63,035 bases of DNA from Moorena sp. SIO3I8 (lineage in GTDB: Bacteria; Cyanobacteriota; Cyanobacteriia; Cyanobacteriales; Coleofasciculaceae). Made by a program: the position numbers and the translations under genes. Of the stretch, positions 8,017 to 17,000 are shown piece after piece (the first letter of the stretch is position 1; each line of letters starts with the position of its first letter). The stretch is taken from NCBI RefSeq assembly GCF_010692325.1, contig NZ_JAAHHW010000012.1, positions 1 through 63,035 of the forward strand, written 5' to 3'. The notes beneath the pieces were generated by a model, which was given only the letters and a program-made list of their open reading frames with translations, was not told where the DNA came from and ran no database searches.

Positions 8017-9960
8017 ATGGTGAATTTTCCACTAAACAAGCTTTCAGAGCAACAACTGTCATTCAATCAAGAATCACCAGTGGTTTATGAAAATAACTTG
8101 GTTGAGGCGATGACCGTTAGTGGTCACTCCTCAGAGGTAAGTGACAATCTTCAACTAGATTTTGCCACTATACCTACCAAGGAACACCAAGAAACAGTGG
8201 ACAAAACTCAGGGGATTTCAAACTGTGAAAAAATTACAGATGACCTACCAAAATTACTAGACATATTGCCCGCCGAAATTCGGTCATCATTGGAGCAACA
8301 TCCTGAAAGGGACAGTTTGATCGAAGTGATTATGGATCTCGGTCGCTTCCCAGAAGTGCGCTTTCGTGATCGGGCAGAGTACCTTTCTGATACACCAGTT
8401 ACTATCGAACAAATCAATCACTGTGTTGAGCGAGTCGGATCCTTTAGCGGTGATAACCGAGCCGGAATTGAGGGTACCTTGCACCGCATTAGTGCGATTC
8501 GGAACCGTCCAGGGGAAATTATTGGCTTAACCTGTCGTGTGGGTCGAGCGGTCTTTGGTACCATCGGCATGATTCGTGACTTAGTCGAAACTGGTAAGTC
8601 AATTTTGATGCTTGGGCGTCCTGGTGTAGGCAAAACTACTGCTTTACGGGAAATTGCCCGAGTTCTGGCAGACGAATTAGACAAACGGGTCGTGATTATC
8701 GACACCTCTAACGAAATTGCTGGAGATGGCGATATTCCCCACCCAGCTATTGGTCGAGCCCGACGGATGCAGGTCGCTAGCCCAGAACATCAGCATCAGG
8801 TGATGATTGAGGCGGTGGAAAACCATATGCCAGAAGTGATCGTTATCGATGAAATTGGCACAGAACTGGAAGCTCAGGCCGCTCGTACCATTGCGGAACG
8901 GGGGGTGATGCTGGTGGGAACTGCTCACGGCAATCGGATTGAAAACTTGATTAAAAATCCCACTCTTTCGGATTTAGTAGGCGGTATCCAGGCTGTAACC
9001 CTAGGGGATGACGAAGCCAGACGGCGAGGCTCCCAGAAAACCGTTTTGGAGCGAAAAGCCCCCCCAACCTTTGAAATCGCTGTAGAAATGCTAGAGCGTA
9101 AGCGTTGGGTAGTACATGAAAGTGTTGCGGACACGGTTGATAATTTACTCAGGGGACGTCAACCAAATCCTCCAGTCAGGACAGAAGATGAAAATGGTAA
9201 GGTAACCATTACCCGAGAATTACCTAGCGCTCCAGTTACCACTCCCCTAAATGGTCGGAGCAAGGGTCACCTTACCCTAACGACTCCTAGCCAACCAAAA
9301 GGTTGGCGTTCATCTGGGCAGATGAATCCCCTATCCCTTCAAGAACCAAAGCCAGCTCGGGAAAATAGCACCTTTGAACAGCTGCTGGCTGAATCTTGGT
9401 CACAGCAAGAGCTCTTGGGTCAAGGGATGGAGATGTTAGGACCTAATGGTGAGGATTTGCCACTACAGGTGTATCCTTACGGCATTAGTCGTCATCAAAT
9501 CGAGCAAGTGATCCAAATCCTCAATTTGCCTGTGGTCTTGACAAAAAACATGGATACTGCTGATGTGGTTTTAGGATTGCGATCGCATGTCAAAAACCAC
9601 TCCAAGCTCAAGTCCATTGCTAAATCTCGTCAGATCCCGATTCACGCTATCAAAGCTAGCTCCATCCCCCAGATTACTCGGGCATTAAGGCGTCTGTTGC
9701 ACATGGATGACCCCACAATTCCCGATGCTGCTGATTTGGAGTTATTTGCCCAAAGCGTTAGCGAGGATGAAATCGAGGCTCTAGAAGAAGCCCGTTTAGC
9801 AGTTGAGCAAATTGTGATTCCCAAAGGCCAACCTGTAGAATTGTTGCCCAGATCGCCTAAAGTGCGGAAAATGCAACACGAGTTAGTTGAACACTATCGC
9901 CTCAAGTCTTCTAGCTTTGGCGATGAACCCAACCGACGTTTACGGATTTATCCGGCGTGA
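8017..9960 (+). CDS. R3H-domain AAA ATPase (Ycf45/SpoIIIAA-like)
   Basis: 647 aa. The central ATPase has a Walker A GRPGVGKTT (about residues 200-208) and a Walker B VIVIDEIG (about 274-281), followed by RTIAERGVMLVGTAHGN. This is the SpoIIIAA-like/Ycf45 type. The C-terminus carries an R3H-like single-stranded nucleic-acid binding segment (MQHELVEHYRLKSSSFGDEPNRR; about residues 615-640, written here in shortened form: MQHELVEHYRL then SFGDEPNRRL). The family is conserved in cyanobacteria and plastids; the role is unsettled, presumably nucleic-acid associated. ATG 8017 begins the ORF. A unique N-terminal extension of about 85 residues precedes the conserved part. Confidence 0.85.
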   Translation: MVNFPLNKLSEQQLSFNQESPVVYENNLVEAMTVSGHSSEVSDNLQLDFATIPTKEHQETVDKTQGISNCEKITDDLPKLLDILPAEIRSSLEQHPERDSLIEVIMDLGRFPEVRFRDRAEYLSDTPVTIEQINHCVERVGSFSGDNRAGIEGTLHRISAIRNRPGEIIGLTCRVGRAVFGTIGMIRDLVETGKSILMLGRPGVGKTTALREIARVLADELDKRVVIIDTSNEIAGDGDIPHPAIGRARRMQVASPEHQHQVMIEAVENHMPEVIVIDEIGTELEAQAARTIAERGVMLVGTAHGNRIENLIKNPTLSDLVGGIQAVTLGDDEARRRGSQKTVLERKAPPTFEIAVEMLERKRWVVHESVADTVDNLLRGRQPNPPVRTEDENGKVTITRELPSAPVTTPLNGRSKGHLTLTTPSQPKGWRSSGQMNPLSLQEPKPARENSTFEQLLAESWSQQELLGQGMEMLGPNGEDLPLQVYPYGISRHQIEQVIQILNLPVVLTKNMDTADVVLGLRSHVKNHSKLKSIAKSRQIPIHAIKASSIPQITRALRRLLHMDDPTIPDAADLELFAQSVSEDEIEALEEARLAVEQIVIPKGQPVELLPRSPKVRKMQHELVEHYRLKSSSFGDEPNRRLRIYPA

Positions 9961-10102
9961 ATATAGGTTGAAAAGGAAGAGGGGGGAAAAAACATGCGGA
10001 GGTCAGACAATCAATCTCTCTTTCTCTTCCTTCCGGTGACCATTCCTCCATTACTCCATTACCCTTTCGCCCAAACAAAGAAAAAATAATCAAAAAAAAT
10101 AC

Positions 10103-10133
10103 TTGACATATTCCCAGTCAAATCTGTTATCAT
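10103..10133 (+). promoter_or_regulatory. Candidate promoter of tRNA-Gln
   Basis: TTGACA (10103-10108) and TATCAT (10128-10133), separated by 19 nt, lie 17 nt before the tRNA. The -35 box is perfect and the -10 box has one mismatch. Confidence 0.6.
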
Positions 10134-10150
10134 CAAAGAAGTGGAATGAA

Positions 10151-10222
10151 TGGGGTGTAGCCAAGCGGTAAGGCAGCGGGTTTTGGTCCCGCCATTCCTA
10201 GGTTCGAATCCTAGCACCCCAG
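10151..10222 (+). tRNA. tRNA-Gln (anticodon TTG)
   Basis: A full cloverleaf can be drawn: acceptor TGGGGTG/CACCCCA, anticodon stem GCGGG/CCCGC enclosing loop TTTTGGT (anticodon TTG, Gln), T-arm with GGTTCGAATCC, and discriminator G at 10222. CCA is not encoded. Its own promoter lies upstream and a hairpin follows at 10280. Confidence 0.95.
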
Positions 10223-10279
10223 TTACAGTATTTAGGTTATGGTAGTAAATCAAAAACTAACCTGATAATGCAGCAAAAT

Positions 10280-10310
10280 AAGAAGCTTCTAAAGACTTTA
10301 GAAGCTTCTT
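10280..10310. terminator. Bidirectional terminator-like hairpin between tRNA-Gln and the lipoprotein gene
   Basis: A perfect 15-bp inverted repeat, AAGAAGCTTCTAAAG (10280-10294) with its complement at 10296-10310, has a 1-nt centre. On the minus strand it is followed by TATTTTG, so it can end the lipoprotein transcript; on the plus strand AATGTATTTT follows. Confidence 0.7.
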
Positions 10311-10345
10311 AATGTATTTTAAGGGTATTTTAAGGGGCCTTAAAA

Positions 10346-11230
10346 CTAGCGGCGGCGTCTGAAGGAACGACTACCACCACGACTACTACCAAAGCCAGAA
10401 GGCGATCGCTTCGTGCTGCCAAAACCACTGCTTCTTGGTTTGGCTTTCTTAGTACTAGATGGACTAGAGGTGCGTAACTGACTTGAGCCGAAACCACTTC
10501 CTGTGGAGCGATTAGCGTTGGGTGAGGCTTTACGAGTAGTGGCTTGATTAGCTGCAGGAGATTTTCTTAAGCTACCAGTCGTGCGGAAAGAGCGAGTATT
10601 TTTAACCACGGGTGGCGGTGCTTTGTACCGTGTTTCATATCGCTTCACTGCTTGACTATAGCTGTTACCATACCCACCATAACCATTCAGAACCCCTCCC
10701 GGTTGATAAACCGGTGGAACATAGTATTGAGGTCGAAATAGCATACTACCTATAGCTTGACCAGCCAAAGCACCAGCAAAAGGAGCCCAGAAACTGGATT
10801 GCTGACGCACGATTACTGTTTCTTGTTGACCAGTTTGAGGATTAGATCTAGTCTCAGTGACATTGTGGACATATTCAATCCGGAAGTCTTCAGTTAGGTA
10901 CATCACCGGCTGATTGTCATCAATACTCAGATACGTATTTTCCCCAGCAGCAACCTGCTCATCAGTCAGACGTGCCATCTGCAAATCCCTGCTCCGAAAA
11001 ACTGGCGGACTACCCGCAGGAGTATTGAGTACCATTAGGGTATATACCCCATTAACATCATCGTAGGTTGCCTGTTGTACGGGATATTTCCCATCACTCA
11101 ACCGAGTTGGAGTAAAGGATGTACTCCCACCCCGATTCAGCGACACTTGGCTTGAGTTAGGAGAACCACACCCTACTGTGGTCCAACATAAGGTTAGAGA
11201 TAGAACAAAAATCGCAACTGTACGTAACAT
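10346..11230 (-). CDS. Putative lipoprotein with Arg/Ser/Gly-rich C-terminus
   Basis: 294 aa. The N-terminus is a lipoprotein signal (MLRTVAIFVLSLTLCWTTVGC), with a lipobox-like TVGC giving Cys 21 as the lipidated residue. A middle region (about 40-135) is conserved-looking. A short hydrophobic Gly/Ala stretch (FAGALAGQAIGSM) leads into a Tyr/Pro/Gly region. The last 90 residues are Ser/Arg/Gly/Lys rich with repeated GFGSS/GFGST motifs and end in RRRR. It is probably membrane-anchored and faces the periplasm. Function is unknown. The hairpin at 10280 likely ends its transcript. Confidence 0.65.
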   Translation of the reverse strand: MLRTVAIFVLSLTLCWTTVGCGSPNSSQVSLNRGGSTSFTPTRLSDGKYPVQQATYDDVNGVYTLMVLNTPAGSPPVFRSRDLQMARLTDEQVAAGENTYLSIDDNQPVMYLTEDFRIEYVHNVTETRSNPQTGQQETVIVRQQSSFWAPFAGALAGQAIGSMLFRPQYYVPPVYQPGGVLNGYGGYGNSYSQAVKRYETRYKAPPPVVKNTRSFRTTGSLRKSPAANQATTRKASPNANRSTGSGFGSSQLRTSSPSSTKKAKPRSSGFGSTKRSPSGFGSSRGGSRSFRRRR

Positions 11231-11449
11231 ATAGTTAAAAAAGTTTTCTTAAATCACTATCGTTCTGTTAAATCACTATTGTCTAATCGCGCTTGTCTAA
11301 TCGCGCTTGGCTATGGGCTAGTTAATTTGTCAAACAAAAATTTGGGGAAGATTTTTCGTTCGTCTTGCCCATCACCCCATCACCCCATCACTGTTTCTAC
11401 TGATAGTGATAACTATAACACTATCTATATTTATTTAATTTACTTATGA

Positions 11450-12052
11450 TTAGAGGGGAACCAGTTCCGGGAAATTGAGTAAAATTTGCTCATCAGTCAG
11501 TTCGTCACCCAACTGTGCTGGAGAGAAGTGAACCTGGATAGCTTGCAAACTTTCCTGATAGTGGAGATTAATCAATGCCTTTAGACCTGCTTCGAGGTAC
11601 TCAACACTAGCTAGGTTAGTTTCTAGTTCAGGAACTTCCCCTTCGTAGGCTACTGTGATCATAACAATTACGTTTTGGGTCACAGGTATGGATAAAGGTT
11701 CATTGTCAGGTAAGGGTGTAGTGAAATCTGGTTCAGACAGGTAGCGCCCAGCTGAGTCAGTAAACAGTTCATTAACGTAGTCCCCAGCTTCTCCTTCCTT
11801 CCAAAAGACATCTCCTTCATTCGCTGCCGATTGCCAGTAGATCTGCAGCTGTAGCAGGTTTTGACAAATTGCTACCAGTTCTTCCCCTAACACCTTCAAA
11901 TCCCCGTCTGATTCAACGGCCTCCCGTGCCGCACGATTGAGTACCCCCAACAAGGGTGTTACTTCTGAACCAGCTAAGTGTACAAACAAACGAAAAACTA
12001 CAAATCTAGTTTTGCCACCAAATTTATTTAAGCGATCGCGCCAAGAACTCAT
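11450..12052 (-). CDS. DUF1517-type conserved protein
   Basis: 200 aa, soluble, acidic. The region from about residue 125 to the end (VIVMITVAYEGEVPELE, then LNFPELVPL) fits the DUF1517 family of cyanobacteria and plants, which typically ends with a hydrophobic-Pro segment. The N-terminal half is helical. Function of the family is not established. ATG at 12050-12052. The gap 11231-11449 contains a duplicated CTAATCGCGCTTG and a CATCACCC tandem repeat but no gene. Confidence 0.65.
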   Translation of the reverse strand: MSSWRDRLNKFGGKTRFVVFRLFVHLAGSEVTPLLGVLNRAAREAVESDGDLKVLGEELVAICQNLLQLQIYWQSAANEGDVFWKEGEAGDYVNELFTDSAGRYLSEPDFTTPLPDNEPLSIPVTQNVIVMITVAYEGEVPELETNLASVEYLEAGLKALINLHYQESLQAIQVHFSPAQLGDELTDEQILLNFPELVPL

Positions 12053-12212
12053 CCTTCTGTCGGCTAACTTACGCCGTTAATTAATCTCAATTATCCTATC
12101 TATCCTACTCTAGCGCATTGCTCACTACCCATACTGGATCACCGAACACCCGCATTGGTAAGGCAGAGCAAGGGGAGTTATATCAAGTCTGCTATTAAGG
12201 GGAGGGTGGGAG

Positions 12213-12266
12213 GTGTGGGGAGATGGGGAGATGGGGAGATGGGGAGAAACGGGAGAAACGGGAGAT
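12213..12266. repeat. GGGGAGAT / GAAACGGGA tandem repeats
   Basis: About four copies of an 8-nt unit GGGGAGAT are followed by two of GAAACGGGA. The surrounding gap 12053-12634 holds no convincing gene; it also contains TTAACCGTTAACCGTTAA (about 12547-12564) and the 34-bp palindrome at 12596. Confidence 0.7.
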
Positions 12267-12595
12267 TTTTATTAAGGGTAATTATCCTGACAAGATATTA
12301 GGTAGGGAAAACCAAGTCAACTGTGTCCGTTTGATCAGAAAAAAAAACAGGAGCAATCGCTTCTGCACCAGTCAACCGCAGCTGACTGAGCAATCACTCC
12401 TGAACACACCCCGTTTTTGGAATCTGTAGCGGTTTATACCAATTATCTAACAAAACGACAAGAGGTTTGAGCCATCTGTATCGAACTGGCTTGACTTGAA
12501 GGGGATCTCACCATCTTTGTGACGGTTGAGGGTTGACTGTCAACTGTTAACCGTTAACCGTTAAACGTCAGCAATCAACCAGTTGCTTAGTGCCT

Positions 12596-12629
12596 TGCCA
12601 GTTAACTAGGTTAACCTAGTTAACTGGCA
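12596..12629. repeat. Perfect 34-bp palindrome
   Basis: TGCCAGTTAACTAGGTT is followed immediately by its exact complement with no spacer. It lies 5 nt past the stop of the pseudogene at 12635-13402. No T-run follows on either strand, so it may be a terminator remnant or a protein-binding site. Confidence 0.7.
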
Positions 12630-12634
12630 TCAAC

Positions 12635-13402
12635 TCATCCTACTTTTCTTCTGAACTCAATTAAGTTTGACCTGTGTTTTGTTACTGACAGTGGTTTTGT
12701 TTCTGACAGTGCTGTAATATTAATATCGTGATCTTTGGTAAAATCTGGTTTACACAAAGTCATAATACGCTGTTGCCACCATTGCTTTTCTGTAATCTGT
12801 TGCTCAAAAAAGTCGGGCATAAACTCATAGGAACTAATCAGGCGACGACCGAGGTATAACACTAGTTGCTCTGCCTTATAATCTTCTGCGTGATAAGTTG
12901 ACCAATCGTCGATTAGGTTTAAATCCCATACCCCAATCCACTCTTGGTTTTTGAAGGGGTCAATTAGGCTAATACCGATACGATGAGAGACGTTACTAAT
13001 CGGTAAATTAACAATTTATCTTTTGGTGTTACCTGGTTTTCTTTGGCGATTGCTTCTCTGGAAATATCTATCTAAATCCGCTAGGTTATCTAGAGTAATT
13101 AGTAAGTATTGTCTTTGGAGCAGCTCACAGTTAAATCGCCATGTGCTGACAGCTCCCGGTGTGTTTCTTTCCAGAAGCAACAACTTACAGCCTTTTCCTG
13201 GCAGCTGTCGCATCACTAGAGGCGTATAGTACTGTTCTATTTTTCTTCCTATAATCCCTTGGATCCATTGTTTAGTGATGTGTAGCCATTGCTTTCTAGA
13301 GTCAAGTTTACTATAATAATCTAGGACAGTTATACAATTAATTTTAGAAGTAGTAGTAGATTTAACACCCTTTTTAAAGGTGTTGGCAACCCTGAATAAA
13401 TG
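12635..13402 (-). pseudogene. Unrecognised gene with an in-frame stop and no start
   Basis: One minus-strand frame is open from 13402 to the stop at 12635 except for a single TAA at 13016-13018. The two halves read as one protein of about 250 codons: upstream QWLHITKQWIQG, LPGKGCKLLLLERNTPG; downstream NVSHRIGISLIDPFKNQEW, EDYKAEQLVLYLGRR. No ATG, GTG or TTG lies before GTG 13216, although coding-like sequence extends some 50 codons farther. So the gene has lost its start and gained a nonsense codon. A hairpin (AACACC/GGTGTT, about 13362-13382) sits at the lost 5' end. I do not recognise the family. Confidence 0.6.
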
Positions 13403-13436
13403 CTATTGACTAATTGCAAACTAGTCAGCAGCGTCT

Positions 13437-13581
13437 TCTAGTTGAGATAGATAGTTGAGATAGATAGTTGAGATAGATAGCTGAGATAGATAGCTGAGAT
13501 AGATAATAGATAGCTGAGATAGATAGCTGAGATAGATAGCTGAGATATACAGCTGAGATAGATAATAGATAGCTGAGATAG
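13437..13581. repeat. 14-nt tandem repeat (GTTGAGATAGATA)
   Basis: About ten copies of a 14-nt unit, alternating GTTGAGATAGATA and GCTGAGATAGATA, with two ATAGATA interruptions. The unit is two heptamers, in line with the STRR pattern elsewhere. The Tyr/Leu/Ser-rich open frame across it is only a product of the repeat. Confidence 0.85.
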
Positions 13582-13684
13582 TCTTCCTTATGAAATTGGA
13601 ACTCAACCGGTGACTAACTAGACAACTAACTAAACCATAAGTCTTGACTAATCAGTACGTTAAGTGATGGTACTAGACATGATA

Positions 13685-14053
13685 TTACTCCTCTTCATCC
13701 ATAGAGGAATTTACTAGCAGTTGAATTATTCCTTTGCCTTTTGAGAAGATTGTAGATTTATTAATTTCAATACCTAGCCCCAAGCCAATCAAGGTTAACC
13801 CACTCACTAAGAGACTAGAAGGAGGCGACTTGGTCGCAAAAGAAATATTTTCCTCACCATTTACCCGTTCATAGGAGGCTTCCAGTGACTGGAATCCCAA
13901 AATCATCGCCACAATCAGAGCAAAAATATACCCTCCCCTTACTATCGCCTGTTTGTCATTATGATTTCGAGTTGGATAATTCACCAAACTACTCGTGCTT
14001 GCTTCACAGTTCTGATTGCCAGAAGGCACCGAATTAATTGATTGGTTGTGCAT
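13685..14053 (-). CDS. Small hypothetical two-TM protein
   Basis: 122 aa. The N-terminal 40 residues are polar; two hydrophobic segments follow (about residues 43-60 GYIFALIVAMILGFQSL; about 80-98 SSLLVSGLTLIGLGLGIEI), and the tail is acidic (MDEEE). I do not recognise it. The start ATG at 14051-14053 has no clear ribosome site. The downstream gap carries a GCGTAGCGTGGCC-type repeat at about 14210-14245 on its upstream side. Confidence 0.45.
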   Translation of the reverse strand: MHNQSINSVPSGNQNCEASTSSLVNYPTRNHNDKQAIVRGGYIFALIVAMILGFQSLEASYERVNGEENISFATKSPPSSLLVSGLTLIGLGLGIEINKSTIFSKGKGIIQLLVNSSMDEEE

Positions 14054-14327
14054 AGTTATTTGTTGGCAAACAGTTTTAGGGAAATAAATCGCTGTTGGCT
14101 ACCTAGCTCAAGTAGACCTAAAGATTCAGCGATGAGTTATTGAATGAGTGTACTTAATTGACCGGTCAAGTAAGTCAGGTAACACGTTATCGTTGGCGTA
14201 GGGTGACCATTCGCGTAGCGTGGCCATTAGGCCAAGGTCAATCCTTAAGCGGCAAGCCGCTTACCTAGGTAACAGGATCAAAGATTTTGAGTCTTGGTGG
14301 TGAGTGATGGCTGATGGAAAATGGAAA

Positions 14328-14759
14328 CTAACTTGCTAAGGGTTCTGATATTAGTTCCCAAGCATTGACATTGCTGACACCAATGCGCACTGGTACGTTC
14401 AGATAATCCTCTACCAGGTAATAATCTGTCTCATAGCGGCCTAATGTGCCATCGGGACGCCTGAGGGTGTACTGGAATTTGGGAATGTAACGCTCCCGAG
14501 TCAATCGATCAATTAGTTCGTTATAGTCATCCCGACTATCACGCCACAAGTAGCGATAATTAAAGCCAGTCCACTGATGGGGTTGGAGAATACCCCGCTC
14601 CGGTGCAAGTAGGTCATTGGTATGTAAGCAAACATCATTCCACATTGACGTAATTACTACAATTAGACCTTCTTCACGCTTTTCTTTGATAAAATCATTA
14701 ACACGAAGGTAGTTGGCTCCTAGCAAATAGGTTCCGCTTTGGGGTATTGGTCCGGTCAT
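14328..14759 (-). CDS. PAS-like hypothetical protein (start trimmed)
   Basis: The open frame runs from 15050, but ATG 14757-14759 is preceded by AGGAG at 10 nt and begins MTGPIPQSGTYLLGANYL, giving 143 aa. The C-terminal half (YTLRRPDGTLGRYETDYYLV, then VPVRIGVS) resembles a PAS-type domain, a common ligand or redox sensor fold; this is a resemblance by eye. The 97 codons upstream (14760-15050) are open and may be coding, but no ribosome site supports 15050 and a tandem repeat starts 7 nt before it. No output domain is seen. Confidence 0.5.
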   Translation of the reverse strand: MTGPIPQSGTYLLGANYLRVNDFIKEKREEGLIVVITSMWNDVCLHTNDLLAPERGILQPHQWTGFNYRYLWRDSRDDYNELIDRLTRERYIPKFQYTLRRPDGTLGRYETDYYLVEDYLNVPVRIGVSNVNAWELISEPLAS

Positions 14760-15056
14760 AGTTGTCTGGCTCCTGAGTATGGAGGTGGGAATTTGGTAAG
14801 GTCGCTCGCATCCGGGCCAAGATACAATAGCCCGTTGAAGCCTGAGTTTTTGAGCAGATACAGCCAGCTCACTAGCATGTCGCCTTAGAGCATAAGCCGC
14901 TAAGCGTGATGGAGCTTCAATATTGAAACTCTCGGTGGTAACTGATAGATGGCACCCTGAGAAAAAGAAATTGTCCATTGTTGAAGACTGAAACCTAAAA
15001 TGACACGCTGAGTAGTGAGTGTTGCTCTTAAGCAAGTTAAACCGGACCAACGGAGA

Positions 15057-15122
15057 CTATGGCTAACTACTATGGCTAACTACTATGGCTAACTACTATG
15101 GCTAACTACTATGGCTAACTAT
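15057..15122. repeat. 13-nt tandem repeat (CTATGGCTAACTA)
   Basis: Five copies of a 13-nt unit just upstream of the extended PAS-like frame. GTTGATTTATGGTTGTTGAT-like shorter repeats follow to about 15165. Confidence 0.8.
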
Positions 15123-15297
15123 GGTTGTTGATCTATCGTTGTTGATTTATGGTTGTTGATCTAAGTAACCGACGGCTTCCATAGTACAGTAACTGGCAGG
15201 ATTGATTTTAGCCAAAAATCGATTCAAAAACCGATAATTTCTCTAACAAATCCCCTCTGATAGCAATCACCATTGGCAGCTGTTAGTCCGATCACGG

Positions 15298-15741
15298 TTA
15301 TTGAATCCTTGGCGACTCGCTGTTGCTCGACAATTTTGGAACACCGTAAAAACAGCGATCGCGAATCTCGACTAACTCATCGGTTGTCCAAGGTTCACCA
15401 TTGTTCTTGCATAGCACTACACCCAAACCAATCAGATCATCATCTGTGGGTCGGTTTCCTTCCATGATGGCTTGCAGGTTTTCAACGCTAACTTCACTTA
15501 ATCGTGATAGTTCTTCCAAGTTCCAGCCATGAATCAGATCAGCAATGGTAGGAGTTTGTGCTGGAACTGCTGATAGTTGGCTGCTGTCTAGGTAGTTAAA
15601 AAATTTAGTCAGCGCATCTTCTAGTCCTTCACTGTAGTCAAGTTCGTGTTCGACACAGTAGTTGCGGAAGCGCTTTAGTAGATGTTTGGGAATATGTCCT
15701 CGCAGTAATGCATACCGGGGATCTGTCTTTTTGTGAACCAA
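15298..15741 (-). CDS. Putative ribbon-helix-helix / XRE-like DNA-binding regulator
   Basis: 147 aa. Residues about 8-50 (RYALLRGHIPKHLLKRFRNY) look like a ribbon-helix-helix strand-helix-helix. Residues about 65-105 (IADLIHGWNLEELSRLSEVS, then MEGNRPTDDDLIGLG) look like an XRE-type helix-turn-helix. Both are DNA-binding folds; the combination is reminiscent of plasmid-type copy or partition regulators, but this is inference. Start is TTG 15741, with GAGGAC about 10 nt upstream. The upstream region holds inverted and direct repeats containing CGATATA (15804-15990) that could be its operators. Confidence 0.55.
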   Translation of the reverse strand: MVHKKTDPRYALLRGHIPKHLLKRFRNYCVEHELDYSEGLEDALTKFFNYLDSSQLSAVPAQTPTIADLIHGWNLEELSRLSEVSVENLQAIMEGNRPTDDDLIGLGVVLCKNNGEPWTTDELVEIRDRCFYGVPKLSSNSESPRIQ

Positions 15742-15803
15742 TGTCCTTGTCCTCTAGCTCCAGAGAGAGCAACATCTGATTGTCCTCTTATAAGTTTGGC
15801 ACA

Positions 15804-15990
15804 TTTTGTCACGATATACTTCTATTGGTATATCGTGATATCATGACAAATGGCTAATACACAGGTTAATACACTTAGGTAGTTACTACACTTAGGGGGT
15901 TTATTTAAGTGTTTTACTATAGTGTTTTGTGTGTTCTTTCCTTTTGTCGCGATATATTTATATGATTACATCACTATGTCGCGACGTCAA
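15804..15990. promoter_or_regulatory. Repeated CGATATA palindromes, candidate operators
   Basis: TTTTGTCACGATATA (15804-15818) recurs with one change at 15942-15956 (TTTTGTCGCGATATA). The first is the left arm of a perfect 10-bp inverted repeat CACGATATAC/GTATATCGTG (15810-15819, 15828-15837), and an inverted copy TGATATCATGACAAA follows to 15852. GTCGCGAC (15978-15985) is a further palindrome. This lies between the RHH/XRE-like gene and the end of petP. No gene is seen in 15742-16061. Confidence 0.6.
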
Positions 15991-16061
15991 TACCCAAAAA
16001 AATATTTTTTTCCCCTTTACCTGTGGCCTAATGCCTGTGGTAATGCCTGTTGCCCTTAAGT

Positions 16062-17000
16062 CTATTGATGAAACGGTACAACCAATAGGGGTAACAATAC
16101 GTATAGCAACCAACTCCAATTCCAGGAGTAATTCCAGGAGTTAGTAGCAGTGGCAGACTCTGGCTCTGTCAAGAGTGCATCGATTCTCTCTTGGAAGCGA
16201 CTGGGAGGCACAGGTCTACTAAAGGGAGCACAGAAATTTTCCTTAGTGATCATCGGACTACTAACCATAGTCAACAGTGATTCTGCCAACAATAGGGCAT
16301 CGACCTGTTTAGCGGCCCAATGGTCAGCACGGATTTCTCGTAGACTCAATAGTTCTTGCCACAATGACTCTGTATTTGGTAACCAAGCGGTGATTCGATG
16401 AATCCAGCCTAGCCAGAAAAACCAGAAGGTATCTCGGTAATGGTGGTGAGCTTGCTCATGGGTAATAACAGCCTCTAGATGTTCGGATGAGAGAGTTTCT
16501 AAGAGTCCCTGACTGACCACAAGTTCCGGTTGCCAAAAGCCAATCTGAGCAATAAAGGGTATGGGAGTGTCTAAAAGACGAGCCAATTGACCCTGACTAG
16601 CTAGGGATTCAGGGGTTGGAGTTAAGCCAGGACAGTTTTCAACCCTTTCCCATTGCCCATTTTGCCATTTCCCATTTATTAAGCAAATTTGGGGTAAGGA
16701 ACGAAATTGTTGCAAAGACTGCCAACCAAGCCTTGCTAACTTTAGCCACAACACTACTGCCCAACCCAGAAATCCTAGCGCTAGACAGTAGCTGAGCCAG
16801 TCGGTACGTAACCCGATCATTTGTCCCTTTGGCCCCATGGATAGGACAGCTAAAGCAGTGGTTAGGAGGAGTAGGGGTGGAGCCAGAAATTGCACTAGTA
16901 CCTGTTGCCAGCGCCTGGGCCAACTCCCTGGGAGTTGGTAGCTTGTGTGCCTGTGCCAGCAAGCCAGCCCTAATGCTGCTATAATCATGACCACATGCAT
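16062..17000 (-). CDS. petP: BlaR1-type M56 membrane protease, PetP-like
   Basis: 312 aa. Membrane segments are seen at about residues 2-14, 35-55 and 67-87. The metalloprotease motif is HEQAH (H181-E-x-x-H185), followed by TFWFFWLGWIHRITAWLPN and REIRADHWAAK, as in M56/BlaR1 proteases. In Synechocystis the PetP protease controls the BlaI-type repressor PetR in copper-dependent switching between plastocyanin and cytochrome c6. Its position downstream of a BlaI-type gene and next to petJ strongly supports the same job here. The ATG (16998-17000) overlaps the upstream stop TAA by 1 nt, so the two genes are translationally coupled. The segment INGKWQNGQW is encoded by a short repeated CCCATT tract (about 16647-16680). 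Confidence 0.85.
   Translation of the reverse strand: MHVVMIIAALGLACWHRHTSYQLPGSWPRRWQQVLVQFLAPPLLLLTTALAVLSMGPKGQMIGLRTDWLSYCLALGFLGWAVVLWLKLARLGWQSLQQFRSLPQICLINGKWQNGQWERVENCPGLTPTPESLASQGQLARLLDTPIPFIAQIGFWQPELVVSQGLLETLSSEHLEAVITHEQAHHHYRDTFWFFWLGWIHRITAWLPNTESLWQELLSLREIRADHWAAKQVDALLLAESLLTMVSSPMITKENFCAPFSRPVPPSRFQERIDALLTEPESATATNSWNYSWNWSWLLYVLLPLLVVPFHQ

Noticed and set aside
8208-9134. Several minus-strand frames within the R3H ATPase gene
   Set aside because: All are antisense shadows of a strongly coding gene.
13437-13581. CRISPR array
   Set aside because: The tandem units have no unique spacers; they are simple STRR. The same applies to 4041-4101, 33921-33973 and 47253-47467.
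13421-13606. 61-aa Tyr/Leu/Ser-rich minus-strand frame
   Set aside because: It is only the translation of the 14-nt tandem repeat.
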